Assembly (NCBI GenBank): GCA_051453625.1
Contig: JBOZIK010000001.1
Coordinates: forward strand, 82,038,134 to 82,102,133
Origin: Welwitschia mirabilis
Taxonomy: Eukaryota > Gnetophyta > Gnetopsida > Welwitschiales
Reading direction: 5' to 3'
Length of the DNA stretch: 64,000 bases
Shown one piece after another: positions 62,208 through 64,000 of the stretch (its first letter is position 1; each line of letters opens with the position of its first letter). The notes under the pieces were generated by a model. That model saw only the letters and a program-made list of their open reading frames with translations. It ran no database searches and had not been told where the DNA came from. Made by a program: the position numbers and the translations under genes.

Positions 62208-62231
62208 CCTTACTTGTTAATGTCACTAAAA
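62208..62231 (-). other. Primer-binding site of the minus-strand element (decayed)
   Basis: Minus strand TTTTAGTGACATTAACAAGT followed by AAGGCTACAAGG; compare TTTTGGCGCCATTGCCGGGG. It is directly next to the LTR end. Confidence 0.7.
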
Positions 62232-63586
62232 TGTTACAGCATGAATTTATGCAATCCTAAAGTTCTTTAAATAAATCTATAAATCAAATTACTTAAAAAA
62301 GGAACTCATGCTAGTCTAAACATGAGTTCACTTGAATATTGTAATCCTAATGAAGGCACTAAGTTTAGAGTTAGAGAATTGATTTTTAAAGGTTTTTTAG
62401 TCATTTTATCTTTTAATAACTAAAATTAAATAAGAAAGTAAAATGCATTACAAAGAAAATGGAGATAAAATGCAAATGGAAGTGGAATAAATTTTATTGA
62501 ATCTTAATCCTTCTATCACAATAACTAACTTTTCTATAATTTAAATCAATTAATAAGAGTACTAAACTTATTCTTAATCAATATGAACTATGAGATATAT
62601 TAAGTAGAATATGGAATGCAATGTGAAATGGAAATGGAATAAAAATGCAAGTGTAATACTAATCAACATTAACCTTGATAAAGATTGTCCTTATGATCTA
62701 AATAAATTATAGAATTATCACTTAGGCTATAACCAACTTAAGCCATAAGAGACATAAATAGATTTTGAGTGAAAAGAGTAATTATATTGATTCATAGAAC
62801 TTTACATCCACTTACAACAAAGTAGCAGCAGCTCAATGAAACATAATAAGCCTAATACCACAAAAACTTCTCTCTATATCTAGGGGATAAACCCCTTATG
62901 CTTAAATCTTCCATCACAAACATATTAAATATAAAAGTTAGATTAGAAGTAAGAACAAGAGGGTGTATTTATAGTTTTACATTGAAAGTTCTAAAAACAT
63001 AACCCTAGTAGTCAGAGAATAAACCCTAGTAATCCAAGTGAGGTACGTAATCCCAATACAAGATAATTAAGTCCCAATATATAAAGTAGTTGTCATCTTG
63101 ATGATTATAGAGATGACATTAGGGATGATTCTCCTTAACAATAGATAATTAATTAGCTTTTAACTACATAATCGACTCCATAGTTGGCTTTAGTTGTGTC
63201 ATCATCCCTTATATCATGGAGATGATAATGGGGATGATAACTACCCTAAAAAGGGGATTCATTGGCTCTAATCTCTAGTCCACATTACTTTTGAAATAGG
63301 CAAATGTAGTGTTGTCATCCCCTATGTTGTGGAAATGACAGTGGGGATAATACCCTTTCATAGCTCCTTAGGTAAAGCAAGTTAGCTTCTTCATCATTAA
63401 TCTTTCTTCATCATAATAAGTATTAAAACATGACTAAAATGCCTCCAATTATGTCAAGAATTATGTTCCTTTATGATCATCCCATTGACTCTCCATAATT
63501 ATTAGAATTACATCCAAACCTATATAGATGTCTTGCAAGAGAACTCTAAATACACCATCAAATTCTTACAAATTAGCATCACAACA
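62232..63586 (-). repeat. 5' LTR of the minus-strand element
   Basis: Runs from TGTTACAGCATGAATTTATG to TTAGCATCACAACA. The minus-strand TATA box (CTATAAATACA) is at 62964-62974. Three modules lie at about 63089-63130, 63197-63240 and 63312-63350. The next five bases, ACAAT (63587-63591), pair with ATGAT at 50485-50489 as target duplication. Confidence 0.85.
62964..62974 (-). promoter_or_regulatory. TATA box of the 5' LTR
   Basis: Minus strand CTATAAATACA, at the same LTR position as in the other copies. Confidence 0.6.
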
Positions 63587-64000
63587 ACAATGAAACTTTT
63601 AAGTTTGTATTCTTACTTTTTCATTCTTACTGAGTCTGGATATGTTTGAGAAGTTCTTGTGAGCATTACTTCCTTTTACTTAGTGCATTCTTTTCTCTTT
63701 ATCACCCTTTTCCCATTAGTCTCTTTTTACCATTATCATGTTTTTCAAGATAATTTTTCACTTTTTGTCTTCTTCCTGGTTTTTTAATTTTTTTTTATTA
63801 CTTAACTATTTTTATACTTTTTTGATTTTTCCTATCTTTCTAGACATCTCATTTGATAAGTTTCATCCCATATTTGTCATCCTCATGATAGATAGAACAA
63901 CAATCATTCTTTTTACTCTATTGTAATCCGAGATGTCTTGCTTCACCTAGGGGAAGGGTGGAGGACATCCTTTTAAGATTCTTTTAAGATATTGAGTAAA
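63587..64000 (+). mobile_element. 3' non-coding region of the plus-strand element, part 2
   Basis: Plus-strand text such as GAGAAGTTCTTGTGAGCATT and ACAACAATCATTCTTTT matches the reverse complement of 58440-58770, that is, the internal region just before the 3' LTR of a sister element. It thus continues the region broken at 50489. The 3' LTR of the plus-strand element is expected within roughly 600-700 bases beyond the window. The 62-codon open stretch at 63738-63926 is not a known gene. Confidence 0.8.

Overview
The window looks like nuclear DNA of a flowering plant: a gene-free, very AT-rich block made almost entirely of old, nested transposable elements. The evidence is the mix of families, which is a plant mix: Ty3/gypsy elements of the Athila/Tat type (primer site resembling TTTTGGCGCC), Ty3/gypsy chromovirus-like elements (primer site TGGTATCAGAGC), a Ty1/copia gag, a LINE reverse transcriptase and a CACTA DNA transposon. 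I found no intact host gene, tRNA, rRNA or CRISPR. The species cannot be named from this. Every element gene is broken by stops and frameshifts, largely C-to-T/G-to-A changes as expected from long methylation, so genes are annotated as pseudogenes. Nine runs of N interrupt the window.

Left part (1-7,320): remains of a copia gag on the minus strand, a degenerate tandem repeat, a long stretch with nothing recognisable, and a solo Athila-like LTR with a target-site duplication.

Middle (7,321-26,545): a composite of minus-strand Athila-like 'element B' (LTRs at 7,321-8,325 and 24,166-26,545) whose gag is split by other material: a CpG-rich, young plus-strand LTR (11,446-12,743), a chromovirus LTR and pol remnant (12,744-17,992), and the 3' half of another minus-strand Athila-like element (17,993-22,254). 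The right LTR of element B is itself split by a solo LTR of a third subfamily.

26,546-42,294: a LINE fragment, about 6 kb of unassignable decayed DNA, a gypsy gag fragment cut by an Athila-like LTR, and chromovirus-like long LTRs, one of them inverted relative to its neighbour, leading into a chromovirus-like gag.

Right part (42,295-64,000): the best-resolved nest. A plus-strand Athila-like element (LTR, primer site, gag, protease, RT, RNase H, integrase, 3' non-coding region) inserted into the chromovirus gag/protease. It is split by a second, minus-strand Athila-like element (50,490-63,586, flanks ATGAT/ACAAT, both derivable from ACGAT by CpG decay), whose 3' LTR is in turn split by a CACTA transposon (50,761-56,750). 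The first element resumes at 63,587 and runs off the window.

The most unusual shared signal is a roughly 40-bp imperfect inverted-repeat module (GTCATCC...GGATGAC-like) recurring about every 95-115 bp both in the U3 half of all Athila-like LTR subfamilies here and in their untranslated leaders. A second is a strongly conserved block in the 3' non-coding region, present in five copies, with a polypurine tract and a possible short reading frame.
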